From Bryoerythrophyllum caledonicum (Eukaryota > Streptophyta > Bryopsida > Pottiales > Pottiaceae), in assembly GCA_963971425.1 (NCBI GenBank), contig OZ020524.1:3319773-3383772 (forward strand): a stretch of DNA of 64,000 bases, written 5' to 3'. Positions 1-12,169 of this stretch are shown one piece after another. The notes below the pieces were generated by a model. That model was not told the origin of the DNA. It was given only the letters and a program-made list of their open reading frames with translations, and did not search any database. The position numbers were made by a program, and so were the translations under genes. Within the stretch, counting starts at the first letter, position 1. The number at the start of each line of letters is the position of its first letter.

Positions 1-638
1 TGAAGTTTCTAAAACTAACATTCTTCAATCAACATCTTTCACTTGGAGGTCATTTCAATTCATGATCAAATATGACTCCGTACATTTAGAATATTGTGGC
101 CACCAGTGGCACGTTTGGACGATTAAGGATTAACCCTTTAAGGATGATGGTTGATTGTGGTTGTTGTCACGGGTGTCGTAGATTCTACTAGAGAAATCTA
201 CGACCTTCGTAGATTCTGTTAGCGACTAGATTCGACCATCGTCCTTAAAGAGTTAAAGGATTTACATACATGTATACTCTCTCACTTGAGTGAAATTCTT
301 CCGGAATCGGCCTGCGAATTCTGACGCCAACACCTGATCTGTGATCCAATCTACAGAGATCTCTTGCAGACGCAGTCTGATTTAAACCAGCTCCACCTTG
401 TTGCTCCTTGTAACCAGGCTCGCCAAGTGTACATCTATCTCTTACTTCCCACACTTTCAGCATCATGGTTGCACCTCCATGGTGTCCGAGGACAAATGTC
501 TACCATGGCAACGCAACATTAATGACGCAGTAACAGGACCGTGCTAATGAACTCATTTCTTAACAAAACACTTCATTAAGCATGACAAGTGGAACTGTTC
601 TCACGCTTAACATAAACCTTCACCACTTGTCAATGTTT

Positions 639-694
639 CACGTCTGCATGGAACGGATGAATGAAGAACTGCGGCACCCATCTCGACTATAAGA
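639..694 (+). promoter_or_regulatory. Probable promoter of the LEA_5 gene
   Basis: A TATA-like ctataaga lies at 687-694, about 113 bp before the LEA_5 start codon. A CACGT core (complement ACGTG, the heart of the ABA-response element) lies about 45 bp upstream at 639-643, and a second CACGT is at 110-114. ABRE-driven expression is usual for Em genes. Assignment here rests on spacing and short motifs only. Confidence 0.4.
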
Positions 695-806
695 AGGCAG
701 TGCACCAGGCTCAGAATCATATCATAACACACTCCATATCTGCATCAGTGGAATTCTCCTAGTTTTCAGACACAGTTTCGTTTATATTTCCATCTCAGGA
801 GCGAGA

Positions 807-1206
807 ATGACGGGCAAGGACACTCAGGATATGGACACCCGCGCCGCCGCTGGCGAGACGGTGGTGCCGGGAGGCACTGGAGGCAAGACCCTGGAAGCGC
901 AGCAACACCTTGCTGAAGGTATCGATCATGCACGGTGTCTGCTTTTGAATGCATGTACCAGGATGAATCACATGTTCGTGGCTGTGGGGGATGTTTTCAG
1001 GACCTGATGACTTGGTTGAACGTGACTGAATTGCTCTTACTGCAGGGCGGAGCAAGGGAGGCCAGACGCGCGCGGAGCAGCTGGGGCACGAGGGATATGT
1101 GGAGATGGGCAAGAAAGGGGGCTCTGCCACCAAAGAGATGTCTGGTGGCGAGGCGGCCGACGCTGCTGGACGCGACATTGATGAGTCCAAGTTCACCAAC
1201 CAGTAG
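807..1206 (+). CDS. Em-like group 1 LEA protein (LEA_5), two exons
   Basis: Exons 807-918 and 1046-1206 join in frame (phase 1 intron, GT at 919, AG at 1044-1045) to give a 90-residue hydrophilic protein. It carries the LEA_5 signature: [20 protein letters not shown] near residues 16-35, then the classic 20-residue motif starting [14 protein letters not shown] and ending EMGKKGG. The family is intrinsically disordered, Gly/Glu/Lys-rich, accumulates in cytosol and nucleus of drying seeds, spores or vegetative tissue, and protects proteins and holds water during desiccation. Only one copy of the 20-mer is present, as in short Em forms. The C-terminus continues into a Gly/Ala-rich tail with a [10 protein letters not shown] end. 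The intron sits just before the 20-mer motif. The gene converges on the NHL gene at 1773-2372. Family identification is secure; expression is inferred. Confidence 0.93.
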
Positions 1207-1772
1207 AGTCAAAATCGATGGAGACCCTGTATTGTTGAGGATATGCCAGTTTGTTTTACCAGCTTCCTTGCACTGAGTACATACGTAATGTAAATGGACT
1301 CTGGTTTATTTGTGAAGAGCGTATCCTTGTGTTCCTTCTGTTCGCTACCCTTGCGTTGAAAAGCTTACAGATTTTGACCTCTGTGTTGCTTTAGTGCCTC
1401 AGTTTGTTGTTACGATGATGAAGAAGATCTATGTTTTAGTCATCGAAATGAACAGAACTTCTTCTGAAGCTGCACAAATCTGTATAATTATGATCTCACG
1501 GAATCAACAGATGTTATACGAACGCATATCTAACAATGGAACTTGAGTGGTCCGTAATCACTAGAAATACAACAATCTTGTTCACCAGGAATTACTTCAC
1601 CTGATACTATGCCTGATTGTTGCAACGGATGCGCTGTACGACTAACCGTCTACTCTGACTAGGTAACCAAGACTTGCTCACCTGCTTGGAATCGGTCACA
1701 ACTTCCATTCAATAGGAAATTCTGCGAATCTTTAAAACTGCTGGAGATCAGTGTATTGCTACTATGACCGTC

Positions 1773-2372
1773 TCAACGGCAAGCTTTTGATTTCAAAGTG
1801 CCCGTCTGAGTCGCCTCCACCGAGCACGTCAGGTTGAACCAGCTGCGGCCGTGCCAACTCAACCGCTTCACCTTCACATACGCATCCACCGTGATTCTGA
1901 ACCGCAACCCCGCCTGCGATTGCCGCAGATCATTCATCAGTGATAATGCCACCAGCTCGTCCAAGCGCTGTTCTCTGAAGACATCAGCGCTCACATTCCG
2001 CGCCGACTTGTACCCAGCTTGAGAGAATCTGGGCACCTCCGATTGCCCCAGCTCTGTGTCGTGGTAGAAAACCGTCACCAGCGTGGACAAGTAGCGGTGT
2101 CGGAAGCCAACCACGGAGCTCGGATTGCGCGCTTGAAAGAGAACCGTGAAGATGCCACTGGCGTCATAAACGGAGGTGGTGGTGTTAGCTATGACGTCGA
2201 ACTCGTTAATGGTGAAAGCCTCCATGTCAGTTCTTGGCACTTTGGAGCCCTTGAAATTCAGCACCAGGAGCAGGGTGAGGAGGATCAACGGAGAACAGCA
2301 GAGTGCCTGGCAGATGCACCGAGCTAGATCCTGAAGGAGCCCTTTGCCGCAGTAGTAGAGACAGGTGCCCAT
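1773..2372 (-). CDS. NDR1/HIN1-like (NHL) LEA_2-domain membrane protein
   Basis: Single-exon ORF of 199 residues starting at an ATG. A Cys-rich N-terminus is followed by one hydrophobic segment (about residues 22-41, ICQALCCSPLILLTLLLVLN), then a LEA_2 beta-sandwich ectodomain with the NHL-type motif ARNPSSVVGFRH (family NPN motif) and the region around FSQAGYKSARNVSADV that aligns with the GHKNTT-type part of plant NHL proteins. Two N-glycosylation sequons lie in the domain (for example NVS and NLT). NHL proteins sit in the plasma membrane or ER with type II topology and act in pathogen response or abiotic stress. The membrane segment and NPN-like motif are seen; the stress role is family knowledge. 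NPS in place of the usual NPN is a small deviation. It converges with the LEA_5 gene. Confidence 0.85.
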   Translation of the reverse strand: MGTCLYYCGKGLLQDLARCICQALCCSPLILLTLLLVLNFKGSKVPRTDMEAFTINEFDVIANTTTSVYDASGIFTVLFQARNPSSVVGFRHRYLSTLVTVFYHDTELGQSEVPRFSQAGYKSARNVSADVFREQRLDELVALSLMNDLRQSQAGLRFRITVDAYVKVKRLSWHGRSWFNLTCSVEATQTGTLKSKACR

Positions 2373-3411
2373 GCAGCAGAACGCGGTGGTGTAGGTCGAT
2401 AGGCGAAACGGCCATGGTCATGGCTCAGGCTCTAAGACGACCACATACTGGTCTTCCACGAACCCCACACCACGGCACGTTGGCCTCTCCATCTAATGCT
2501 CTTCAAACCTGCCAAAATCACGATCAGGATCCTTAATCAGCATATGAGGACGTCTTCAAATATGAGCACTGAAATCAAACCGTGATCAACCAAATCAACA
2601 CACTCAATATCAATTCGTATACTCAACTGATCGACCAAGCACTAAGCAGATTAAGTTCGTGCAACAAGCGATGATCGAAAGGTTGACGCCATTGCAGGTG
2701 CAAGTGCGAGAATTATCCAAACCAAGAACAATCAAGCTGCTCCCCCGACCATAAGCTCAACACCCGATCTGAAACCGCAAACACAAAAAGATATGATTCC
2801 AACTGATAACACCAACCCGAGGGCATCGAAATCCTCGGAAATAAAAAACCCAGTTCTAAAAATGGCCCCTAGAATCAATCGCAATCGCTCCACACAGCAA
2901 CATCAACTCACACTGATCAACTTTCGTCATACAGACGTATACTCTTTCATCAAAATGCCAATCACGTCAGTTGATGGGTCAAGACCAATAGCTTGTCGAG
3001 CTCCCTTGGGTTTCGAATGAGATTTTGAGGAGCTAGTTAATCTACTAATCTAATTCGAAGAAAAAGTTGGTAGGGTTTAATGATGCAGAAAGTGTCGGTT
3101 ACTCACAACTATGCAGGATCAAAGATCAGCAACGTCGACGCCCACGAGCTCCTCTGCCTCACTGAAAATTACAACGTTCGTCAGAACTCTGAGCTAGCGC
3201 CTGCTTTACGTCACAGCCAGTTCTGCGGACTGCGAATTTGCGACGTCGTGATCTTGATCGGATCTAGAATCCATGCCTCTGTCTCTAGTCTAATAATTTC
3301 TTACCATTTTTATTTGGAGGAGAAACCCATTCCCATGGCAACCCTCCTCCCGATACCTGATCCCCGCCTCCATATACCCGCCTCTCGATACCCGCCTCAC
3401 CTCCTATACCT
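2373..3411. other. Intergenic, no supported gene
   Basis: Presumed 5' flank of the NHL gene. Short ORFs (for example 2793-3020 and 3080-3433) show no recognisable domain and no splice partners that I can defend. A TAGGGTTTA telo-box-like motif occurs near 3072. Confidence 0.5.
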
Positions 3412-5775
3412 GGATTCCTCCTCAAGAACTTGACCGTGTGAGCGGTCGGAGAGCAGCCGGCGTGAGCGGTGAGCGGTGAGCAGAGAAATATAGGCAGATT
3501 TTTAGTTTTGTTTTTGGATTTACAAACTATTAGGACCTAAAGCTGTGGAATTTTATCAAGTATGATAGTTTATTTTTGTTTTGTAATCCTATAACTGGGG
3601 GACGATTTTTACATGATTAAGGAATTACAAGTACTATAGTGGGATATAGTATTCTATTGCTATGGAATTAAGCATCACAAACGATTGATAAGTGCAATAA
3701 AAAATCCTTACAATGACAAGTATAATGATAGAGGATAATAAAAGATGCCTATTACTGTGGATAAGTTCATATGGGTGAAGTTGAATAGGGCATGGATTAC
3801 TTACTTTGCCTTGACAAATGATATGGGACATTGACATGTTTAGATATTTTGAGACTTGATTTCATTGTAGGGTTGCCACCACCCGCACCCTTAGGAGGTG
3901 ATTTAGAAAAACCAAATACTAACTCATATTGTTTGGGCATTTCTCAATTATTCCATGCTTTTAATTTCATTCAATTGCCATATGCGGATATGAATGAAAC
4001 TAAGTATGTTTTACATGTGAGTCTATTTATGTTACTTTTTGTTTTTTCTTTATCTTATTATATCCTACAACTTCTTTTACTTTATGTGGTCAAAAACAAA
4101 ATTTCAAAGTATGTGAATTATAATTTTAGCTTCTCTATTGTGAACACCCTTTCATTGTTTTAGAGTTTTTTACGTACAAATGGTAAAGGATTGTCACCCC
4201 TAGGATTGTTCAAATAATTGTAGCTCCCATTAAGTTGTGCTTGTTCTTGCTCTTCATACATGACTTAATTATCCTTGACTAACGACATGGAACATTGAAC
4301 TATGTCAAATACACCAAGATAGAAACAAATTTTCAATATTGAAGGAAAATTTAGTTCATGTTTACAACCAATCACCAATAAAATGTATGTATGAGATATA
4401 TCATTTGCCATAAATCAAAATCTAGGCCAAAGAATCTCGATACCGTGTATGAAGTCAATGAATGAAGTACAAAACATATAAATATGATAGAAGAACACTA
4501 CTCGCATAAATCACAGCCATAACATAAAATCTACATCAGAGAACTTTTAGTGCCCTCTATTGCTACCACATCTACAAACTGAAAAACGCCAAGGTTTAAA
4601 TCACAGCCCTTCTGAATTGACGGTGGACGATGCATTGTAGCAAAGGCGTGTGCAATAGTCTCAGCATATGTCGGAAGTGATATGACTTTCGAAAAGACAT
4701 GGCAGAGGCCATCAATTTGCCAAAGAACAAGTAATATAAGTAAAGATAAGTTAAAAAAATTCCAAGCCAATAGCACATCAATCTAGCTTCTTTTTCGCAC
4801 AAATAAAAGATCTTTAACTTTTTTTTAAAATCAGATTTAGAAACAATTAAACGAAGATTGAGTGCATAAAAATGTCACTTTTTATAAGTGAGACTCGCAC
4901 CTGTGGCAGCAACGGCTTCTCTAGGATGACCATGTCTCCTTGTATAAAACCAAAACAAATAAAAAGGTCAGGTACCATCTCTCTAAACTAGAACCCTAGA
5001 TAATTGCTTTTATAGATAAAATGTCGACTTTTGAATGTTGACCAGTCATTCAATATGAAGATATTCACCAAATGAGATGTTCTTAAAGATCACTCCTTCA
5101 ATATCTTTTCTCAGCTTTGATGTCATGCCTGACGTAATGAAACAAAGAGCTACAACATTCAATAGAAGAAATTATGCAATCTACTCATTGATATTCCTTT
5201 AGATGATTCCGTAAAATTGAATGAAGATTGTGAAGAGTTTGGGGGGTGGCGACACTAGCAGGCTTCCTTGGCCCTGTCAGCAAAAAGCCACTAAGGTTAC
5301 TTTTCCATCTAAAGCCATCCAAAGGACCGTGGTCGTAGCAAAGATGTTCATAGTCGATATTTCTAAATAGATGATATACTTGTTGAGGAAAGCATCCATA
5401 GGGCAATGGTACCTTGCCTCACGAGATCAATAACCTAGCTCTCAAACCGTATTTGTGGATGAACAATCCAATATTTCTTAAATGTTGCTTCCATCGCTAA
5501 ATATTATCTTCCTTTGTTGTCACCTCTTGATTTAGATTACAAAAATCTAGAGGCTGAAAAGGCCTTGTTTTGACAGTTTGTATATGTACTATAGACCCCC
5601 TGCCGGCACAGGCAACCCCCTTAGTAGCACCAAGAATCTTGGTCGGCAAGTAAGAAAAAAAACAAGACTACATGCGGATATCAACTTGGAGTTGCCGGAA
5701 TGACATCAAAATGAAATATATCATTTGAAGAACTTTCATTCCAAAGGGAAGTGCCACGAAGTTCCTTGAAGGTAC

Positions 5776-6740
5776 TTCCAAAGGGGTGTCGGTGTTGGCA
5801 GCCCTCTAGAGTACACTCTTGAGAACTTAATGCGATTCCTAAAGTGGTATGGCACAATAGAAATGGAGCTCGGGTGAGAGAGTTGTGCGTGAATGAAGTT
5901 TTGTGTAAGCACTCTCGAAAGGTAGCCGGTGTTGGCGGGCCTCTAGAGCATGCTCTTGAAAATTTGATTCCATTTCAAAAATTGTGTGGCACATTAGAAA
6001 TGGAGTTAAAATGAGAAAGTTATGCGTGAGTGAAGTTTCGTGTAAGCACTTCCAAAGGGCAGCCGGTGCGGGCGGGCCTCTAGAGCATGCTCTGGAGAAT
6101 TTGATGCCATTTCTAAAATGGTGTAGTATTTCAGAAATGGAGTTAAGATGAGAAATTTATGTGTGAATAAAGTTCTTTCTTGACATACTTCATCCGCGCA
6201 TAAAACATTGCTCCAAGCTCAATGTTTAACATTCTACACTATTTTAGAAAGTGCTTCATAAGCTCTATAGCAGGGTTGAATTCAAATAGATTTATCATTC
6301 ACTACAAAGGGGTTGTCATTCATCACTCCCCTTTTGTATGTGCCTTGGAGTTTCTTGTAGGCACTCCCAAAGGGCTGCTGGTGCCAGTAGGCCCCTAGAG
6401 CAAGCTCTTGAGACTTTGATTCCATTTCTAAAATGGTATGGCCCATAAGAAATGGAGCTTGGATGAGAAAGTTATGCGTGAATATAGTTTTTTGTTGACA
6501 TACTTCATCTGCGCATAAAACAGTGCTCCAAGCTCAATTCTTAATGTGCTCCACTCTTAATGTGCTCCACTGTTTAAGGAAGTGCTAGACAAACTCTATA
6601 GCACGGTTTAATAAGAATTGAATCACTACCATGGGGGTGTTGTTAATGACACCTCTTTTGAATATGCCTTGGAGTTTCTTATAGGCAATCCCAAGAGGTG
6701 CCGATACCGGCACCCCTTTTGAGCATGCTTTTGAGAATTT
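5776..6740. repeat. Nested tandem repeat, 137 bp unit within a 315-323 bp unit
   Basis: Five related units start near 5776, 5912, 6049, 6363 and 6686, each opening like CTTCCAAAGGGCAGCCGGTG and containing CCTCTAGAGCATGCTCTTGA. The first steps are 136-137 bp and the later steps are 314-323 bp. The longer unit also contains TTGACATACTTCATC followed by GCGCATAAAAC (6180 and 6495, 315 bp apart). This is a higher-order repeat made by insertion of extra sequence into a simpler array. Confidence 0.75.
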
Positions 6741-7139
6741 GAGCCCTCCATGTCCTTATCATCTTCTTTGTCCTTGATGCAGTCATTCTTTTGTATAGAT
6801 GGCGTTTCACCATCCTCCCTAATAGTTGGCAAATTCTCAACTTTGTTAATCTTTATAGATAGGGCACAATGGGTATCTCTTAAGTCATCCTCTAGGCCTT
6901 GTGTCTTTCCATCTTCGCCTTCCTCAACTGCTTATTACTTAAAAAATAAAGAACCGCATTTACTTATTTTCTTCTTTCCCTTAACTATATGAATATGTAT
7001 TGGAGTGACAACTCTTCGAGCTTTTGCTATAAATCACATCTTCTATCAATCTACTCTAAATGTAATGCACATGACAAAGAATTGACCTAGTATCCCCATA
7101 ATCAAAGTTTGACTCACCCCCTCTTTCCTTTGAGAAAAT

Positions 7140-8230
7140 CAATTTTCATGTTCCCAAGTTGGCTAAGGCCAAAAGGACTCGTGAAGTTCTTTGAGAGGTT
7201 GGTAAGGGTGCAGACCTGGATGTGGATGTTGATCTAACTACAAGCACATTCAATTTGCCAAATCCAGAATGTATGGACATTGTAATTTGCCAAATCCAAA
7301 ATGTATGGACATTGTGAGGCACAATCGACTTACTCATGTTACGAGGTAGAGGAATCTATCTATGATGTTACCGATTGGCATATCATCCAAGTACCTAAGC
7401 ATTGCTCTAGTCTAGCATAATAGGCTCTTGACGCCTTCTCAAGGAAGCAATGCACAATGAAGATCATCCAAAAGAAAAATACCACTTTACATCCCATATA
7501 CACCAGGAACTGGATCGACTATCATATTGGTAGAATCTAGCGACATGGGTTCTTTTTCTGCCCCAACAATATTTACCGTTGTATTTTAGGCTCTTGCCAT
7601 AAGTAGGTTTTTACTTGCCGAAATAACGTCCTACAAATCTTGCCTACTATGAGAGACACCAATCTCAAGCAGTCAGAGATCATTGTTGTTAAGCACGCCA
7701 ATTTTCATGCATCCAGAGAAGCAAAAATTGTCTCTCCATCGATACTTCCAATTAACCAATGTCGATGGTGTTGGCCATGTTGCATACCCAATTCTAGAGG
7801 ATGTTGACAAACATTCTACATCTCCATTCATCCAAGTCGTGAAGCACCATTCAGGCAAGCTAATTTCCGCTCAATTTCATTAACGGAGGTCCGCCTCTAC
7901 CGTAAAGGCAATAATCTTGAGGTGCTCAATGTTGCCTTTCTCCGGACTGGTTGCATTATAGATCTTAAGGTTAACTCCTCCACTATCCACGCCTTAGAGC
8001 ATTGTTACGTTGAATTCAATTCCGGCTTGCACATGTCTAGACTTTGTTTCAATACAGCCGAAGGCCAACCAATTTGGCTAGTCATGGATTAACTGAAGCA
8101 TGTATACCTCATCTACAGGATCATGTGGAAGCTTGACGAGCTCGAGGACATGTTTGTCTATGCTCCAACACTCAAATTCAACAAACTCATATCCATTGCC
8201 GAAGCAATTCTATCGTAGAAGTTTGCTTGA
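7140..8230. other. Coding-like but broken sequence, function unknown
   Basis: More GC-rich than its surroundings, with several short overlapping ORFs on both strands (for example + frame 7683-7883, containing TNVDGVGHVAYPILEDVDKH) and many stops. It looks like a decayed coding exon or transposon gene, but I recognise no domain. It lies inside the candidate 3.4-8.8 kb element. Confidence 0.3.
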
Positions 8231-8989
8231 AACTTTATACTAGGCAGATAAGAACTGGGGACGTTGCTATAATACTGAGCATTATACATGAGACCAATAT
8301 TGTTGTGTTTAGTTTTTGCCACATATCATGTTTTGCATATTTTTCTTTAATCATATATCTATAGATTCAATGTTCATGCTACTTGACAAATGTGACGTTG
8401 TAAATATGTCTTCCGTTTCATTTATTTCAACTTCCACAACTCTACTTCAATTTATCATCCAACGGAGTCATCCATAGACAAAAGGATTATCATTTGCATT
8501 TGTAAAAAAACGAAATTTGCAACAAGTTCCATGGTGATAGGACCCCTATTTTTCCAGATTTTATAGTTTATCTTTGAAATTTCAATGATTCACAGTTCAT
8601 TTACATTCGTTAGAAGGGTGAATGAGTAAAATGTTCCACGGTAGTAGGTCCATATTTTTTCCAAATTTAGATAGTCTAAATTAGAAATTATAGTTTTTAA
8701 CATTCAAATTTAGAAGGAAAAAAAATTTGATATTTATTTGAAGTTTGCTAATTTTAGGTCTTTATTTTTGCTCACCGCTCACCACAAACGCTCTCCAATT
8801 GCTCACATGGTCTCCTTGTTGGATTCCTCCTCGTGCTCGAAGGATGACAATTAGAAAAATAGACTGCAAATTATTGTTAAGATTGACAAAGAAGAGGAAG
8901 AAGAACATTGGCCTCTGAAGGGGACCAATGGAAATAAAGTGTCTATTCGTTCCACCACTAAAGTGATGCAACACCATATTCATTATTTT

Positions 8990-9355
8990 GGGAAGTTTCT
9001 AATCTCCCAATTTAATGATAGTTTATGTCGAGTCGACCTAAACTGTACCCACAGATTTGGTACTTCACTTAAATTGGACAAAACAATCAATCGTCAAAAT
9101 ATTCAAATGGCCATAACTTACTCAAATTTTGTCCAAATTGGATACAAGTGGTATTTTTTGACATTTACTTTTTTTTTAAATGTCAAAAAATATCTCATAT
9201 GCCCAATTTGGACAGAATTTGAGTAAGTTATGACCATTTGAAAATTTAGACGATTGGTTGTCTTTTCCAGTTTCAATGAAGTACTCAATCTATGAGTATA
9301 GTTCAGGTCCACTCGATGTAAACTGTATTTTCCCAAATCATGGAATTTTTCCATT
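8990..9355. mobile_element. Foldback MITE (long hairpin)
   Basis: Two arms of roughly 165-175 bp are inverted about a centre near 9177 (TTTTTTGACATTTA against TAAATGTCAAAAAA). Matching blocks include CATAACTTACTCAAATT and TCCAAATTGG in the left arm, with their complements in the right arm. Both strands translate to the same short peptide (for example YSNFVQIGYKWYF and YSNSVQIGHMRYF). The arms look about 80-85% identical, so the element is not recent. No clear target duplication was found. Confidence 0.8.
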
Positions 9356-9385
9356 ATCTGAATATGGTGTTTTTCCCATTAGACA

Positions 9386-9450
9386 AAGGATTAGTAGTAT
9401 GGGACTACTTCCTCCTCTTGAGGGTAGACACAATGTAATAAGATTGACAA
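9386..9450 (-). mobile_element. Fragment of the LINE 3' region, reversed
   Basis: The + strand here (GTATGGGACTACTTCCTCCT, then GAGGGTAGACACAATGTAA) matches the reverse complement of 50746-50812, downstream of the big LINE's last ORF, at about 50 of 62 positions. It is therefore a relic of the same LINE family in the opposite orientation. Confidence 0.55.
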
Positions 9451-9949
9451 CATATATATTCACAAATAATGATCTCACTCCACTTCTAACCATAACCATA
9501 GGATCATGTTATGAACTACTAGAAGAATTGAACAAATTTATTAGATCGTTTTTTTATTGTACAGATTGGAAGATTGTTAGACTTCAAGAAGAATTCTATG
9601 ATCTTTTTGCACCTTGATTTTACTAGGTCAATACTCTAAGTTGTCGTTATAAAATGGACGATTTGCAATATGCAAAGTTGCCATTCTTTATCATCACCAT
9701 GTATGTGATGAAAGGTACTTGTTCAAAAAATTTACTGTTTGTGATTTCTGCAAAGAAAATGAGTAATATTTTGTGGTTTGCTCGATGGATGAGCCAATGA
9801 TGTATCAACCAAATGAGTATTTCAAAGTATATGTATGTGTATGATGGTTGGGCCACGGATCAAGTTTAGGTAATTTTTTGATGTATATATCTCTTACTAT
9901 CCACTAACAATAAATATAAGGCTTATTCTATAAGATTATATATATATAT

Positions 9950-10850
9950 ATTAATACACATCCTCAAAAATCCATCCTCATAAATCTCAATATTGACCAG
10001 TAACATAGAAAGCATATTGACTCCAATAAAGTTATAAAGAATGATACCATATATTTATGCCAATGGCAACACAACAACAATACCTACAATAAATGGTTAC
10101 CCCAACGGAACCTCTTCACATGGCATGACCAAAACACCTCCATCCATAACTGCACAAAACTAACACAATATTATCAAAACAGTGAAACACCCAAAACAAA
10201 TTCTACTTAAAAATCATTCAAGCACACCATCTGCAAGAGTAATCTCAGGACTCAAGATCTGTTATTCCACCCATAATCATTCCCCTCCTAAATATACACA
10301 CAACCGAATGCAACTCTAAAAAGACATTCTCACATCAAGCAATACAATTAAAATTAATGAAGACCACGCACATGTACACAAAAACAACGGGAGATACCTA
10401 ATCACTATTCTAGTCAATAGACTCCAATGGAACCAATACCATAACAAATCACAAACCCTCACAAACATAGAGCCAATAATCCATCCATTTGAAATTGAAA
10501 TAGTCTCCCTATACCAAAGATATAAATATTTCATCCCAAAAATGACCCCCTCAAACTCGCACATTACACATTATCCACGCCCATTCTAGATTCACTAATC
10601 TCATCCTTCAACATCCAATACTAATATTTTTCATCCCTCGTCACATGCTCCATTCAACTTACTAAGTTCTATTCACCTTTTGAAAGAGATAGAATCTTTG
10701 ACTCACTAGGAAACGCCTTTGACCACAAATGGACTGGAAATGGTATTGCACACCCCTACAATATAGAAGAAACACAACAAGCAATACATTGGGCAAGACT
10801 TGTGTGGTATAGAAAATTCTATTGTCAAAGGTCACATGAAGGTAGTAATT
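9950..10850 (+). mobile_element. Truncated LINE fragment
   Basis: A C/A-rich stretch collinear with 47520-48430 of the LINE at 44.2-50.9 kb. Shared blocks include ATATTTATGCC, AATACCTACAA, AAATGGTTACCCC against AAATGGCTCCCCC, CACAATATTATCAAAA, and the GAAGAAACACAACAAGCA end near 10768. The stretch corresponds to the part between the RT and RNase H domains and has no intact ORF. Confidence 0.75.
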
Positions 10851-12166
10851 GTGTTTGTTATTGAATCAAACCAAGGTATGTTCCTTAAGGAATTAATTAT
10901 CACCCGTGTAGCACTCTTAGTCCAATCAATTTGATAGTATCTTTAGTATCCAGTTGATGTATCGATGATCAAATTGATAGTCACACAATAGCAGATTCAT
11001 TTATTTTATTCTATATTACGAATTGTGTTATGTTGTGTTGTATAATTGAAATTAGGATTTTGATACTTAACTCATGCAATTCTCCCGTTTATTCTTTACT
11101 CCACCATTACTTCTTGTAATCTGATCTCAATCTCCAATTGAAAACACTTTACGTATGTAAAATGCATTGATTACCATTCACAGACTCCCATGAGTCAACT
11201 TACATTCCTGATCTTCCTTAATTCAAAGACTTAATGACTTCCAATCATAGATATGGTGTTCTATTTGATGAAGGTTGCGCACACCTCATATCAAATAGAA
11301 TACCCTCAATTAGATTACTATTTTTTCATATTAAATCATTTAGTAATTCATCTAATAGATGTGGTTTGCCAAGCACATATCCATTAGAACAAAATTAAAT
11401 CAATCATTCACATTTCCTTTTGGCTATGTATTTCTTATCTATAATTTAAATATTGTATGTTAACCTCACTCTTGGCAACACACATATTAAATCCAGTTGA
11501 TAGAATTCATGTCATAGCTATCGTAGGATTGTCATCTCTACAATTAACTTCTCTAATCCATTGAATAGCCACGGCTGTAACTCCCACTTAGCCTCAGACC
11601 TTTCTTCGACTTCACTTATCAACTTGATCTTTCTCTTATCCACTTGAAACTAGAACCACGATTTCCAACTAACATTCCCAACTACGACTCAACGTACCAC
11701 CCTATAAAAACTCTGACTTCTATTTGATACTGTAATCATGGTGTGTGCATTAGTAAATCCAGGTGATATGTCTCAATTAAAAATAGACCCATCCAGCGAT
11801 CCGACTCTTATCCAGTTGATCACAGATCGATTTAATATTGTATATATAGTAATCCAGTTGATGTATCACAATGTAAGTGCTATCACTATATATGAAGCTC
11901 TATAATTGACAACAAAATATGATCAAGTAGATTCAAGCTAAGGTGGTGACTAACACTGTAAAATATAATCACTCAAACTAAGTGTGTGTTGTTTCCACTC
12001 TACTTCATTCTATATCTTATAATTCCAGGTAGTTCTACAATCATGCCTTTTCATATCCTAACTATAAAAACTACTTTACATATCCATTTGGTTTACATTT
12101 GCATATCCAAACCTAATTCAAGTGGATTTAGAGACCCTATTTGCACCAAAACAACGATAACTACAT
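10851..12166. other. Intergenic, no gene; recurring TCCAGTTGAT motif
   Basis: AT-rich, no ORF of note. The decamer TCCAGTTGAT recurs (about 10950, 11493, 11814, 11852, with near-matches at 11758 and 11550), usually followed by GTATC or similar. It may be the remains of a degenerate repeat. Confidence 0.4.
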
Positions 12167-12169
12167 CAA

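Larger units (their letters stand above)
3412..8832. mobile_element. Candidate TIR-bounded element, about 5.4 kb
   Basis: The 12-mer GGATTCCTCCTC occurs in direct orientation at 3412-3423 and 8821-8832. Immediately inside, the left 50 bp (from 3424, AAGAACTTGACCGTGTGAGC) and the reverse complement of the right 50 bp (ending 8820, AACAAGGAGACCATGTGAGC) match at 15 of the first 20 positions, then share GGAGAGC and GTGAGCGGTGAGC blocks. Direct repeats flush with imperfect inverted repeats are the layout of a cut-and-paste element. Mutator-like elements have 9-11 bp duplications, so 12 bp is a little long. The interior holds tandem repeats (5.8-6.7 kb) and decayed coding-like sequence, but no intact transposase. 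Confidence 0.4.
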
